64,000 nucleotides of DNA from Polaromonas sp. (GTDB lineage: Bacteria > Pseudomonadota > Gammaproteobacteria > Burkholderiales > Burkholderiaceae_C): NCBI GenBank assembly GCA_030655515.1, contig JAURVI010000010.1, positions 1-64,000 of the forward strand. The letters run 5' to 3'. Under the pieces are notes generated by a model. The model saw nothing but the letters and a program-made list of their open reading frames with translations. It ran no database searches and was not told where the DNA came from. Within the stretch, counting starts at the first letter, position 1; each line of letters begins with the position of its first letter. A program made the translations under genes and the position numbers. Positions 54,922 through 64,000 of this stretch are shown here, one piece after another.

Positions 54922-56520
54922 ATGAACCCTAAAAAATTGCCAGAGACAATGACCGCTGCTATTTTTCCAGCCGCCGCCGTGCCCCGCTTGCAGCTCACCG
55001 GCATCACCAAACGCTATCCGGCGGTGGTGGCCAACAGCGAGGTGGCGCTGAGGGTGGAGCCCGGTGAAATTCATGCCGTACTGGGCGAAAATGGCGCCGG
55101 CAAATCGACCCTGATGAAAATCATCTACGGCGCAGTCAGGCCCGATGCCGGCAGTATGCAGGTCGATGGCCAGACGGTCGTGATACGCAACCCGCAGCAA
55201 GCGCTCGCGCTGGGCATCGGCATGGTGTTTCAGCATTTCAACCTGTTCGACACGCTGACCGTCGCCGAAAACGTCTGGCTCGGCCTTGGCAAACACCTGA
55301 GCCTGCCCGAGGTGTCGCGGCGCATCAGCGCCACGACGCAGGAATACGACCTGCAACTGGAGCCGGCCCGGCCGGTGCATACGCTGAGTGTCGGCGAGCG
55401 CCAGCGCGTCGAAATTGTGCGCGCGCTCTTGAGCAAGCCCCGGCTGCTGATTCTCGACGAGCCGACCTCGGTGCTGACGCCGCAGGCGGCGGAAAACCTT
55501 TTTTCCACGCTGCGTCAGTTGGCCGCGCGGGGTTGCAGCATCTTGTACATCAGCCACAAGCTCCATGAAATCCGCGCCTTATGCACGGCTTGCACGGTGT
55601 TGCGGGGCGGCAAGGTCCGTGGGGTGTGCGATCCGCGGCAGGAGTCCAACGCCTCGCTCAGCCGCCTGATGATCGGTGCCGAGCCATCGGCGCTGGAGCC
55701 CCGCGCGGTAACGCTTGGCGCCACCGTGCTGGAAGTGCGCGATTTAAGCCTGGCCCGGGAAGACCAGTTTGGCGTGGACTTGCAGCATGTCGCACTGACG
55801 GTGCGTGCCGGTGAAGTGGTCGGCATTGCCGGCGTGTCCGGCAACGGGCAGAAGGAGCTGCTGTATGTCTTGTCGGGTGAAGACACGCGAGCCGCGGCTG
55901 CCTCGATCCGGGTCGAAGGGCAGGGCGTGGGCCCGCTCAACCCGGCGCAGCGCCGCGCGCTGGGCTTGCATTTTGTGCCGGAAGAACGGCTCGGGCGCGG
56001 CGCGGTGCCAACGCTGAGCCTGGCGCACAACCTGCTGCTGACGCGCAAAAATGCGGTCGGCCGGGGCGGCTGGTTGCATCTGCGGGCCTTGCAGGCGCAG
56101 GCAGCCGACCTCATGGCCCGCTTCGGGGTCAAGGCCGGCGGCCCTCACGCGGCGGCCCAATCGCTGTCCGGCGGGAACCTGCAAAAATTCATTGTTGGCC
56201 GCGAGATCGCGGCGAATCCACGGCTCCTCATCGTCTCGCAACCGACCTGGGGGGTTGACGTGGGCGCCGCCGTGCAGATACGGGGCGAGATACTGAAGCT
56301 GGCGGACAGCGGCTGCGCGGTGCTGGTCGTCAGCGAAGAACTCGAAGAGCTGTTTGACGTCTGCGACCGCCTGTATGTGATGGCCAGGGGGCAGATGTCG
56401 CCGTCGCTGCCGCGTGCCCACGCCACGGTGGCGCTGGTCGGGCAGTGGATGAGCGGGCTGTGGCATGACACCGCTGGCACGGCACTCACGGAAACCGGAG
56501 CGCCACATGCTCAAGCTTGA
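54922..56520 (+). CDS. nucleoside ABC transporter ATP-binding protein (two ABC domains)
   Basis: GENGAGKSTLMKIIYGAVRPDAGSM, VGERQRVEIVRALLSKPRLLILDEPTSVLTP, second ABC domain with LSGGNLQKFIVGREI. Confidence 0.9.
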   Translation: MNPKKLPETMTAAIFPAAAVPRLQLTGITKRYPAVVANSEVALRVEPGEIHAVLGENGAGKSTLMKIIYGAVRPDAGSMQVDGQTVVIRNPQQALALGIGMVFQHFNLFDTLTVAENVWLGLGKHLSLPEVSRRISATTQEYDLQLEPARPVHTLSVGERQRVEIVRALLSKPRLLILDEPTSVLTPQAAENLFSTLRQLAARGCSILYISHKLHEIRALCTACTVLRGGKVRGVCDPRQESNASLSRLMIGAEPSALEPRAVTLGATVLEVRDLSLAREDQFGVDLQHVALTVRAGEVVGIAGVSGNGQKELLYVLSGEDTRAAAASIRVEGQGVGPLNPAQRRALGLHFVPEERLGRGAVPTLSLAHNLLLTRKNAVGRGGWLHLRALQAQAADLMARFGVKAGGPHAAAQSLSGGNLQKFIVGREIAANPRLLIVSQPTWGVDVGAAVQIRGEILKLADSGCAVLVVSEELEELFDVCDRLYVMARGQMSPSLPRAHATVALVGQWMSGLWHDTAGTALTETGAPHAQA

Positions 56521-57571
56521 GGCGCGGCCCCAGCCGTCCCGTTTCTGGCGCTTCGTCTCGCCGTTGCTGGCGCTCCTGATCACCGTGCTCATCGGTGTGC
56601 TGCTGTTCGTCGCGCTGGGCAAAGACCCGGTCCGGGGCTTGCAGATTTTTTTCTGGGAGCCGATCAAGTCACCCTATGCACTGGGCGAGCTGATGGTCAA
56701 GGCGACACCTCTGCTCATCATTGCGCTGGGCCTGGCCGTGTGTTTTCGCTCCAATGTCTGGAACATTGGCGCCGAGGGGCAATTTGTCATCGGGGCGGTG
56801 GCCGCAGGCGGCGTTGCCTTGCTGGCCGACAAGAGCACGGGGCCGTGGATCGTTGTTTTCATCGTCCTGGCCGGTGTGCTGGGCGGCATGGCCTGGGCCG
56901 GCATCACGGCGCTGCTGAAGGACCGCTTCAACGCCAATGAAATCCTGGTCAGCCTGATGCTGGTCTATGTGGCCGACATGGTGCTGAACTACCTGGTGTT
57001 CGGTCCCTGGAAAGACCCGGCCGGCTACAACTTTCCGCAAACCAAAACCTTCGAAGCGGTGACGCAGATTCCGCGCCTGATGCCGGGCTCGCGCGTCAGC
57101 ATCGGCCTGCTCTTGGGTCTGGCGGGCGCGGCGGCGCTGTGGTTGTACCTGTTTCGCACCTACGCCGGTTTTGCCCAGCAGGTCGGCGGCCTGGCCCCTG
57201 GCGCCGCGCGTTACGCGGGCTTTTCGTCGCGCAAGGCCTTGTGGGTGGCGCTGCTGACCTCGGGCGGCGCCGCCGGCCTGGCCGGCGCGCTGGAAGTGGC
57301 CGGGCCGATCGGTCAGCTCACGCCTTATGTGCCGGCAGGCTACGGCTTTGCCGCGATCATCGTGGCTTTTGTCGGGCGCCTGCACCCGGCCGGCATGGCG
57401 CTCTCGGCGATGTTGATGAGCATGTTTTACATTGGCGGCGAGCTGGCGCAGTCGCGCCTGGGCTTGCCCAAGTCGCTGACCGGCGTGTTTCAGGGCCTGC
57501 TGCTGTTTTGCCTGCTGGCCTGCGATACCTTGATGGCTTACCGTCTCGAATTCCGCAAGGCGCTTCGCTGA
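56507..57571 (+). CDS. nucleoside ABC transporter permease
   Basis: NIGAEGQFVIGAVAAGGVAL, LMLVYVADMVLNYLVFGPWKDPAGYNFPQT. Confidence 0.9.
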   Translation: MLKLEARPQPSRFWRFVSPLLALLITVLIGVLLFVALGKDPVRGLQIFFWEPIKSPYALGELMVKATPLLIIALGLAVCFRSNVWNIGAEGQFVIGAVAAGGVALLADKSTGPWIVVFIVLAGVLGGMAWAGITALLKDRFNANEILVSLMLVYVADMVLNYLVFGPWKDPAGYNFPQTKTFEAVTQIPRLMPGSRVSIGLLLGLAGAAALWLYLFRTYAGFAQQVGGLAPGAARYAGFSSRKALWVALLTSGGAAGLAGALEVAGPIGQLTPYVPAGYGFAAIIVAFVGRLHPAGMALSAMLMSMFYIGGELAQSRLGLPKSLTGVFQGLLLFCLLACDTLMAYRLEFRKALR

Positions 57572-58491
57572 TGGACGCCACCGCATGGCTGCTGGCGGCC
57601 ACCCTGAGCGCCGGCACCGTGCTGGCGATTGCCGCACTGGGCCTGCTGATCAACGAAAAAGCCGGCATCGTCAACCTGGGGGCAGAAGGCATGATGCTGT
57701 GTGCCGCCATTGCCGGTTTTGCCACCGTGGTTCACACCGGCAACAGTTGGCTGGGCTTTGCCGCCGGCATGGCGGCCGGCGCCCTGCTGGCTGCCGTCTT
57801 GGGTGTGCTGGTGATCTGGCTCAATACCAACCAGTACGCGACCGGTCTGGCGCTGAGCCTGTTTGGTGCGGGGTTCTCGGCCTTCGTCGGCATCAAGTAT
57901 GTGCAGGAAAAGCTGCCCGAGCAGACGCAATACGCCATTCCCTGGTTTAGTGAGCTGCCTTTTGCCGGGCCGGCGCTGTTTCGCCAGCACCCCATGGTCT
58001 ACATCGCCATGGGGCTGGCCGGGGGCCTGGTCTGGTTTTTGTACCGCACCCGTGCCGGCCTGGTGCTGCGTTCGGTCGGCGAAAGCCCCGAATCGGCCCA
58101 TGCGCTGGGTTACCCGGTGCGGCGCATCCGCCTGGCTGCCGTGGTGGCCGGCGGCGCGCTGTGCGGCCTGGCCGGCGCGTATGTTTCGGTGGTCTACACG
58201 CCACTGTGGGTCGAAGGCATGATTGCCGGCAAGGGCTGGATTGCGCTGGCACTGACCACTTTTGCCACCTGGCGCCCGGCACGGGTGTTGCTTGGAGCTT
58301 ACCTGTTCGGCGGCGTGACCATGCTGCAGTTTCATCTGCAGGGCCTGGGGGTTGACGTGCCGCCCCAGTTCCTGACGATGCTGCCCTACCTGGCCACCAT
58401 CGGGGTGCTGGTGCTGATTTCGCGCAATCCGCGCTGGATCAGGCTGAACATGCCGGCATCGATTGGCAAACCTTTCCATCCTGGATCCTGA
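57571..58491 (+). CDS. nucleoside ABC transporter permease
   Basis: GLLINEKAGIVNLGAEGMMLCAAIAGF; overlaps preceding stop (TGATG). Confidence 0.9.
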   Translation: MDATAWLLAATLSAGTVLAIAALGLLINEKAGIVNLGAEGMMLCAAIAGFATVVHTGNSWLGFAAGMAAGALLAAVLGVLVIWLNTNQYATGLALSLFGAGFSAFVGIKYVQEKLPEQTQYAIPWFSELPFAGPALFRQHPMVYIAMGLAGGLVWFLYRTRAGLVLRSVGESPESAHALGYPVRRIRLAAVVAGGALCGLAGAYVSVVYTPLWVEGMIAGKGWIALALTTFATWRPARVLLGAYLFGGVTMLQFHLQGLGVDVPPQFLTMLPYLATIGVLVLISRNPRWIRLNMPASIGKPFHPGS

Positions 58492-58554
58492 TTTCCCCGG
58501 CTCATAATCCGAGTTTTTTTAAACAAATTCTTAACCGTCGCTACAGGAGATGAC

Positions 58555-59691
58555 ATGACAGATCACCAAAAACGCTCACTGCTCAAGCTGGCGGCATTGT
58601 CCGCAGTCGCTTCCGCCGCGCTGCTGGGTTGCGGCAAAACGCAAGAGCCCGCACCCGCGCCTGTGGCCGCCGCACCGGCCAAGCCGGTACCTTTGAAAAT
58701 CGCCTTCGCCTACATCGGCCCGGTCGGCGACGGCGGCTGGACCTTTGCGCACGACAACGGCCGCAAGGCGATTGAAAAAGAGTTTGGCGACAAGGTCGTC
58801 ACCAGCTTTGTCGAAAAAGTACCGGAGTCGGCCGATGCCGAGCGCGTGCTCCGCGACATGGCCAACCAGGGCAACAAGCTGATTTTCGGCACCACCTTTG
58901 GCTACATGGAACCCATGCTCAAAGTAGCCGCCGACTTCAAAGGCGTGAAGTTCGAGCACGCCACCGGCTACAAAACCGCGGAGAACCTGCGCACCTACGA
59001 CAGCCGCACTTACGAGGGCGCCTACATGGCGGGCGTGATCGCCGGCAAGATGAGCAAAAGCGGCACCTTGGGCGTGGTCGGCTCGATTCCGATTCCAGAG
59101 GTCATCCGCAACATCAACAGCTTCACGCTGGGTGCGCAGTCGGTCAACCCCCAGGTCAAGACCCGGGTGGTCTGGGTCAACGAGTGGTTCAATCCGCCCA
59201 AGGAAACCGAAGCCGCCACCGCGCTCATCAACGGTGGCGCCGACGTGCTGTTCCAGAACACCGACTCGTCGGCCGTGCTGCAGACCGCTGAAAAAATGAA
59301 CATGCGCGCCTTTGGCTGGGATTCCGACATGACCTCCTACGGCCCCAAGGCCCACCTGGGCTCGGCGATCATCAACTGGGGCCCGTACTACGTCAAGGCC
59401 ACCCGCGACGCGCTCGAAGGCAAGTGGGCCACCGGCCAGAGCTGGTGGGGCGTCAAGGAAGGCGCGATCGACATGGTGTCGATTGCCGCCGATGTGCCGG
59501 ACGAGACGAAGAAGCGGATCGACGAGATCAAGGCGGGCCTGAAAGACGGCTCCTTCATGATTTGGACGGGGCCGATCACGGACAACACCGGCAAGGAACT
59601 GGTGGCCAAGGACGCAGTGGCTGACGACAAGTTTCTTGGCGGACTCAAGAGCTACGTCAAAGGGGTGGAAGGCAAAGTCCCCGGCAATTGA
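58555..59691 (+). CDS. BMP-family ABC transporter substrate-binding lipoprotein
   Basis: Lipobox ASAALLGCGK; KIAFAYIGPVGDGGWTFAHDNGRKAIEKEFG. Confidence 0.92.
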   Translation: MTDHQKRSLLKLAALSAVASAALLGCGKTQEPAPAPVAAAPAKPVPLKIAFAYIGPVGDGGWTFAHDNGRKAIEKEFGDKVVTSFVEKVPESADAERVLRDMANQGNKLIFGTTFGYMEPMLKVAADFKGVKFEHATGYKTAENLRTYDSRTYEGAYMAGVIAGKMSKSGTLGVVGSIPIPEVIRNINSFTLGAQSVNPQVKTRVVWVNEWFNPPKETEAATALINGGADVLFQNTDSSAVLQTAEKMNMRAFGWDSDMTSYGPKAHLGSAIINWGPYYVKATRDALEGKWATGQSWWGVKEGAIDMVSIAADVPDETKKRIDEIKAGLKDGSFMIWTGPITDNTGKELVAKDAVADDKFLGGLKSYVKGVEGKVPGN

Positions 59692-59778
59692 GTTTTCTCT
59701 CCCTCTCCCACGGGGGGAAGGCGCGAAGCTTGATGCTCAGGCTGCCTTCTGGCGGTTTTTTCGCTTGTTGGAGAAAAG

Positions 59779-60819
59779 ATGAAATCAGTCAAGCCCGTTG
59801 CACCCGACCGTTTGTCCGAGCTGCTGCGTCGGATGCCCAAGGCCGAGCTGCACATTCACATTGAAGGCTCGCTCGAACCCGAGCTGATTTTTGCGCTGGC
59901 GCGGCGCAACGGCGTGGCCTTGCCCTGCGCTTCTGTGGAGGAGCTGCGCAGCGCCTATGCGTTCACCAACCTGCAGAGCTTTCTTGATATTTATTACGCC
60001 GGCGCCAGTGTGTTGCTCAAAGAGCAGGATTTTTATGACATGGCGCGCGCTTACTTCGTGAAAACCGCAGAAGACAATGTGGTTCACACCGAGCTGTTTT
60101 TCGATCCGCAGACACACACCGCGCGCGGCGTCAGCATGGAAACCGTGGTCAAGGGCCTGCACCGCGCCTGTGTCGACGCCAAGGCCGAGCTTGGGGTCAG
60201 TGCATCTTTAATCATGTGTTTTCTGCGCCACCTCCCTGAAGAAGACGCCTTTGAAACGCTGGAGCAGGCAATGCCTTTTTGCGACTTGATTGTCGGCGTG
60301 GGGCTCGATTCCGGCGAGGTCGGCAACCCGCCTGAAAAGTTTGCCCGCGTGTTTGCGCGCTGCCGTGCGCTGGGCCTGCATCGGGTCGCGCATGCCGGCG
60401 AAGAAGGTCCGCCCGGCTACATCTGGACGGCGCTGGACGTGCTCAAGGTCGAACGCATCGACCACGGCGTGCAGTCTGCCAAAGACCCTGCGCTGATGCA
60501 GCGTCTGGCGCGGGACCGCATCCCGCTCACGGTGTGCCCGCTGTCCAACCTCAAGCTTTGCGTGTTCCCCGACCTGGCACGGCACAACCTGGGCGAGCTG
60601 CTGGATGCCGGGCTGGTCGCCACCGTCAACTCCGACGATCCGGCCTACTTCGGTGGCTATATGAATGACAACTTCACGCAGACCTTTGCGGCTCTCGGCC
60701 TGAATGCGCAGCACGCCTACACGCTGGCGCGCAACAGCTTTGAGGCCAGTTTTGTTGATGAGTCAGCCAAGCGCCTTCACCTCGACCGGCTGAACGAATG
60801 CTTCGAGACTTTTCGCTAG
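59779..60819 (+). CDS. add: adenosine deaminase
   Basis: [73 protein letters not shown] (here [14 protein letters not shown]). Confidence 0.93.
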   Translation: MKSVKPVAPDRLSELLRRMPKAELHIHIEGSLEPELIFALARRNGVALPCASVEELRSAYAFTNLQSFLDIYYAGASVLLKEQDFYDMARAYFVKTAEDNVVHTELFFDPQTHTARGVSMETVVKGLHRACVDAKAELGVSASLIMCFLRHLPEEDAFETLEQAMPFCDLIVGVGLDSGEVGNPPEKFARVFARCRALGLHRVAHAGEEGPPGYIWTALDVLKVERIDHGVQSAKDPALMQRLARDRIPLTVCPLSNLKLCVFPDLARHNLGELLDAGLVATVNSDDPAYFGGYMNDNFTQTFAALGLNAQHAYTLARNSFEASFVDESAKRLHLDRLNECFETFR

Positions 60820-60833
60820 CGAAGCGTCCGAAC

Positions 60834-61637
60834 TCAGAACCTGGCTTTCTTGTCGATCCAGAAATCTTTCGACGCAGCGGAGTCTTCCGGCAATCCGACG
60901 ACCGTCCTGACCGCATGCATCAGCGCGTCGGCCTCGAAGGGCTTGGTGATGTAGCCGTCCGCGCCGCTGGCCAGGCCCTTGATCACGGCTTCGCGCGTGG
61001 CCTTCCCGGTCAGCATGATGACGGGCACGTTTTTCAGCGCCGGGTGCTGGCGCAGTCTGAGCAAAATGTCAAAGCCGTCGGCGTCCGGCAGCATCACGTC
61101 CAGAAGAATCAGGTCGGGAATGGGGGGCTTGCGGAACTCGGCAATGACTTCGGCCCGGTTGCCTGCCAGCCGGACATGAAAGCCCTCGAAAGACAGATAG
61201 CTCTGGATGAATTTGGCGAGCGTGGGCTCGTCGTCCACCACAATGGCCGAGAGCACCTCGCCCGGCGCCAGTGTGCGGGCAGGGCCGCGCTTGCGGGCAA
61301 TGCTCACGTAATAGCCGGTCTTCTTGAGCGAAACGGCGCCCGAATCGGCCTCGGCTTCGACCCGGGACAACGCCATTTTGTTCAGTTGGGCCTGGAATTG
61401 TTCGGCGAAGGGATCGACCTCGGCCAGCGATAGCAAGCCCCGGTCCAGCAAGCGCTTGAAGGTGGCTGTGAAGGCCTCTGGCGCAACCGCCGGCATTCCC
61501 GCCTTGATTTGCGCGAAGGTCAGGACACCGTCGATCCGGATCAACTGTTCAATCTCGGCCGGCGACAGCGTGGTCGCGCTGCCGCGCAATTCCTGTTCAC
61601 CGCGGGGGGTAAGCTTGTAAACGTCGTTGTCATGCAT
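60834..61637 (-). CDS. response regulator with N-terminal uncharacterised (winged-helix/PatA-N-like) domain
   Basis: C-terminal REC domain SAIVVDDEPTLAKFIQSYL..LILLDVMLPDADGFDIL..VIMLTGKATREAVIKG; N-terminal LTPRGEQELRGSATTLSPAEIEQLIRIDGVLTFAQI. Confidence 0.8.
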   Translation of the reverse strand: MHDNDVYKLTPRGEQELRGSATTLSPAEIEQLIRIDGVLTFAQIKAGMPAVAPEAFTATFKRLLDRGLLSLAEVDPFAEQFQAQLNKMALSRVEAEADSGAVSLKKTGYYVSIARKRGPARTLAPGEVLSAIVVDDEPTLAKFIQSYLSFEGFHVRLAGNRAEVIAEFRKPPIPDLILLDVMLPDADGFDILLRLRQHPALKNVPVIMLTGKATREAVIKGLASGADGYITKPFEADALMHAVRTVVGLPEDSAASKDFWIDKKARF

Positions 61638-61837
61638 CTTCGCTGGCTTCCGTGAGGGTGAGGGGCTCCGTTTCCGAGGATTATCCTCGTTTCCGGCCAT
61701 GGCGGACCCGCCAGGTCGCCAGTTTGCAGAGTCACCGTCATCCCATCCGGCCGGAACCGTTAAACTCAATGCATGTCAGCGTGCTGTCCCGGCGCGCTGG
61801 TGGTTTTTGTTATTCCGGGGCCATGTAGAGGACTACC

Positions 61838-62920
61838 ATGTATAAAAACCTCGCTGCCGCGCTCGTGGCCGCCTGTCTTGTTTCTCCCGCTTTTTCCCAA
61901 TCACCGGCACCTGAGAAAGAGCCGCTGAAGATCGGCTTTGTTTATGTCGCGCCGCTCGCCGAGGCTGGCTGGGTGCGCCAGCACGAAGAAGGCCGCCAGG
62001 CGGTGGACGCAGCGCTGGGGAGCAAAGTCAAAACCACCTACGTGGAAAACGTCGCGGAAGGCGCTGATGCCGAACGCGTGATCCGCGACCTGGCCCGGCA
62101 GGGCAACATGCTGATTTTCACGCCCAGCTTTGGCTACATGGAGCCGACGCTCAAGGTGGCCAAAGACTTTCCCGACGTGAAGTTCGAGTCCGTCACCGGC
62201 TACAAAACCGCGCCCAATGTGGCCGTGGCCAATGCGCGCTATTACGAAGGCCGTTACCTGGCCGGCATTGCGGCGGGCCGTCTGGCCGGCAGCGCCGGCT
62301 ATGTGGCGGGTTTTCCGATTCCCGAGGTGATTCAGGGCATCAACGCCTTCACGCTGGGCATGCGGTCGGTGAACCCCCAGGCCGAAGTGAAGGTGGTCTG
62401 GCTCGGCGCCTGGTTCGACCCGCCGCGCGAGCGCGATGCGGCCATGACGCTGTTTAACCAGGGGGTGGAGGTCATCGCTTTTCACACCGGCTCGACCGCG
62501 GTGATGCGTGCGGCGCAGGAGCGCGGCAAGCTCGCCATCGCCTACCACTCCGACATGCGCAAAGTTGCGCCCGACGCGCAACTGCTGGCTGTGACGCACC
62601 AGTGGGGCAACTACTACACCCGCCGCGCCCAGGCCGTGCTCGACGGCAACTGGAAAAGCGGCGCATTCGGGGGCGGCGTGAAGGAAGGCATGGTTCGTGT
62701 CGACAGCTTTGGCCCCAAAATCCCGAAGCAAGTCGCCGCCGAAGTCATGGCGCGCCAGCGCGACATCGCCGCAGGCAGGCTGCATCCTTTCAAGGCGCAG
62801 ACGGCACTGCTGGACAACGAAGGCCAGGAAGTGCTGGCTGCCGGAAAAACGCTGACGGACGCGCAGATTCTGGCCATGAATTTTCTGGTGCAGGGTGTGC
62901 AGGGCAAGTTGCCAAAATAG
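61838..62920 (+). CDS. second BMP-family substrate-binding protein
   Basis: Signal peptide; KIGFVYVAPLAEAGWVRQHEEGRQAVDAALG; paralogous to 58555-59691. Confidence 0.9.
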   Translation: MYKNLAAALVAACLVSPAFSQSPAPEKEPLKIGFVYVAPLAEAGWVRQHEEGRQAVDAALGSKVKTTYVENVAEGADAERVIRDLARQGNMLIFTPSFGYMEPTLKVAKDFPDVKFESVTGYKTAPNVAVANARYYEGRYLAGIAAGRLAGSAGYVAGFPIPEVIQGINAFTLGMRSVNPQAEVKVVWLGAWFDPPRERDAAMTLFNQGVEVIAFHTGSTAVMRAAQERGKLAIAYHSDMRKVAPDAQLLAVTHQWGNYYTRRAQAVLDGNWKSGAFGGGVKEGMVRVDSFGPKIPKQVAAEVMARQRDIAAGRLHPFKAQTALLDNEGQEVLAAGKTLTDAQILAMNFLVQGVQGKLPK

Positions 62921-62934
62921 TGAGCCGACCCCCC

Positions 62935-62990
62935 CCGACTTATCGAGTCGGTTTGCCCCCTCTCCTTTTGGGAGAGGGCTGGGGTGAGGT
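62935..62990. repeat. hairpin plus GC-rich palindromic repeat after BMP gene
   Basis: CCGACT-tatcg-AGTCGG followed by ccccctctccttttgggagagggctggggtgagg, same type as 34033. Confidence 0.6.
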
Positions 62991-63018
62991 TAAACGGCGC
63001 ATGAGGTAACCTGCCCCC

Positions 63019-63177
63019 ATGAAAGCCTGCCGCGCCTCCATTCTTTACTTTGCCGATCCGGCGCAGGCCGTGCTGGAAACCGAAGGTTTGCTGCCGGGCT
63101 GCGAGGGCGACTTTGTGGTGCTCAACCCGCAGGCTACCCCGCCGCTGGCGCGCAAAACGGGCGCAAGCAGCTATTGA
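63019..63177 (+). pseudogene. guaD: guanine deaminase (guaD) remnant, N-terminal and C-terminal pieces joined
   Basis: MKACRASILYFADPAQAVLETEGLLPGCEGDFVVLNPQATPPLARKTGASSY*; interior missing; tail interrupted by hairpin repeat. Confidence 0.65.
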
Positions 63178-63192
63178 CTTGATCGCTAGCCG

Positions 63193-63306
63193 CAATACTG
63201 TTCGCTTAACCGTTCGGGCTGAGCTTGTCGAAGCCTGTTTGCACTGTGACGACCCTTCGACAGGCTCAGGGCGAACGGGGTTGTAGCGCTTCAATGAACA
63301 GCATTG
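63193..63306. repeat. REPIN/MITE-like element copy B (114 bp)
   Basis: Same 114-bp sequence as 44975-45088 by reading, with terminal CAATACTGTTC / GAACAGCATTG. Confidence 0.85.
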
Positions 63307-63378
63307 TCGCTAGCCGTCAGGTTTTCTGGCCCGCTTGCAGCGTGCCTACAATCACTGGCAAAGCAAGGAGCTTCCCGA

Positions 63379-63945
63379 ATGAGCATCAAAAGCGACAAGT
63401 GGATACGCCGCATGGCGGAAACGACCGGCATGATCGAACCCTTCGAGCCGGGTCAGATCCGCGAGCGCGAAGGCAAGAAAATCATCAGCTACGGCACCAG
63501 CAGCTATGGCTACGACATCCGCTGCGCGCCCGAGTTCAAGGTCTTCACCAACATCCACAGCACGGTGGTGGACCCGAAGAACTTCGACGAAAAAAGCTTT
63601 GTCGATTTTCATGATGATGTCTGCATCATCCCGCCCAACAGCTTCGCGCTGGCCCGCACCATGGAGTACTTCCGCATCCCGCGCAACGTGCTGACCATCT
63701 GCCTGGGCAAAAGCACGTACGCCCGTTGCGGCATCATCGTCAACGTCACGCCCTTCGAGCCCGAGTGGGAAGGCTACGTGACGCTGGAATTCAGCAACAC
63801 GACGCCGCTGCCCGCCAAGATCTACGCGGGCGAGGGCTGTGCGCAGGTGCTGTTCTTCGAGAGCGACGAGGTCTGCGAGGTCAGCTACAAGGACCGCGGC
63901 GGCAAGTACCAGGGCCAGCACGGCGTGACGCTGCCCAAGGCCTGA
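63379..63945 (+). CDS. dcd: dCTP deaminase
   Basis: [87 protein letters not shown]. Confidence 0.95.
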   Translation: MSIKSDKWIRRMAETTGMIEPFEPGQIREREGKKIISYGTSSYGYDIRCAPEFKVFTNIHSTVVDPKNFDEKSFVDFHDDVCIIPPNSFALARTMEYFRIPRNVLTICLGKSTYARCGIIVNVTPFEPEWEGYVTLEFSNTTPLPAKIYAGEGCAQVLFFESDEVCEVSYKDRGGKYQGQHGVTLPKA

Positions 63946-64000
63946 TTGGACGCCCGTCGGATGCCTGGCGGCGTCCGAGTCGCGGCCCGGCTGTGGTCCT

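Noticed and set aside
54122-54925. 267-aa forward ORF over the xdhA remnant
   Set aside because: Antisense to recognisable xdhA fragments; no domain signal.
59698-59770. Possible Rho-independent terminator after the BMP gene
   Set aside because: Stem ctgcc-ttct-ggcgg is short and contains a mismatch/wobble; the T-run is present but the hairpin is too weak to call.

Overview
The window is about 64 kb of high-GC chromosomal DNA that looks like Burkholderiales/Comamonadaceae (Polaromonas/Rhodoferax-like; this is inferred from protein and repeat character, no search was run). Most of it is ordinary metabolism: pfkB, glutaryl-CoA dehydrogenase, an RNA helicase, a leucine/isovalerate (liu) catabolic region with a MerR-type LiuR-like regulator and a 22-bp perfect palindromic operator, aceK, a carbonic anhydrase, a ~2030-aa double UvrA, ogt and an Ada/AlkA-type protein, a phosphomannomutase, waaC-waaA, tolC, pcm, an RND efflux system with a TetR regulator, msrA, a BMP-type nucleoside ABC transporter, add and dcd. 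There is also a large sensor kinase cluster, a VapBC-like TA pair and a tRNA-Ala/Glu/Asp cluster. The most interesting signal is not a gene but three families of dispersed repeats. (1) An ~80-bp palindromic GC-rich element, read as '(S)GPPxGKxAPSGGSxxxExxSVGA', lies in frame inside or at the ends of conserved enzymes (liuA, mccA, uvrA x2, waaC x3, tetR). (2) A ~17-bp hairpin element (GCAAGYAGCTATTGNNNCAGTAGC) lies in frame inside an M48-like protein and waaA, and a diverged copy lies at a YbaK-DUF1289 fusion junction. (3) A 107-114-bp REPIN/MITE-like element sits at the deletion points of decayed genes (a DNA methyltransferase and guaD). Other notable points are a duplicated mccA translation start that creates a chain of overlapping small ORFs, and a purine-catabolism locus (xdhA/xdhB/guaD) reduced to fragments.
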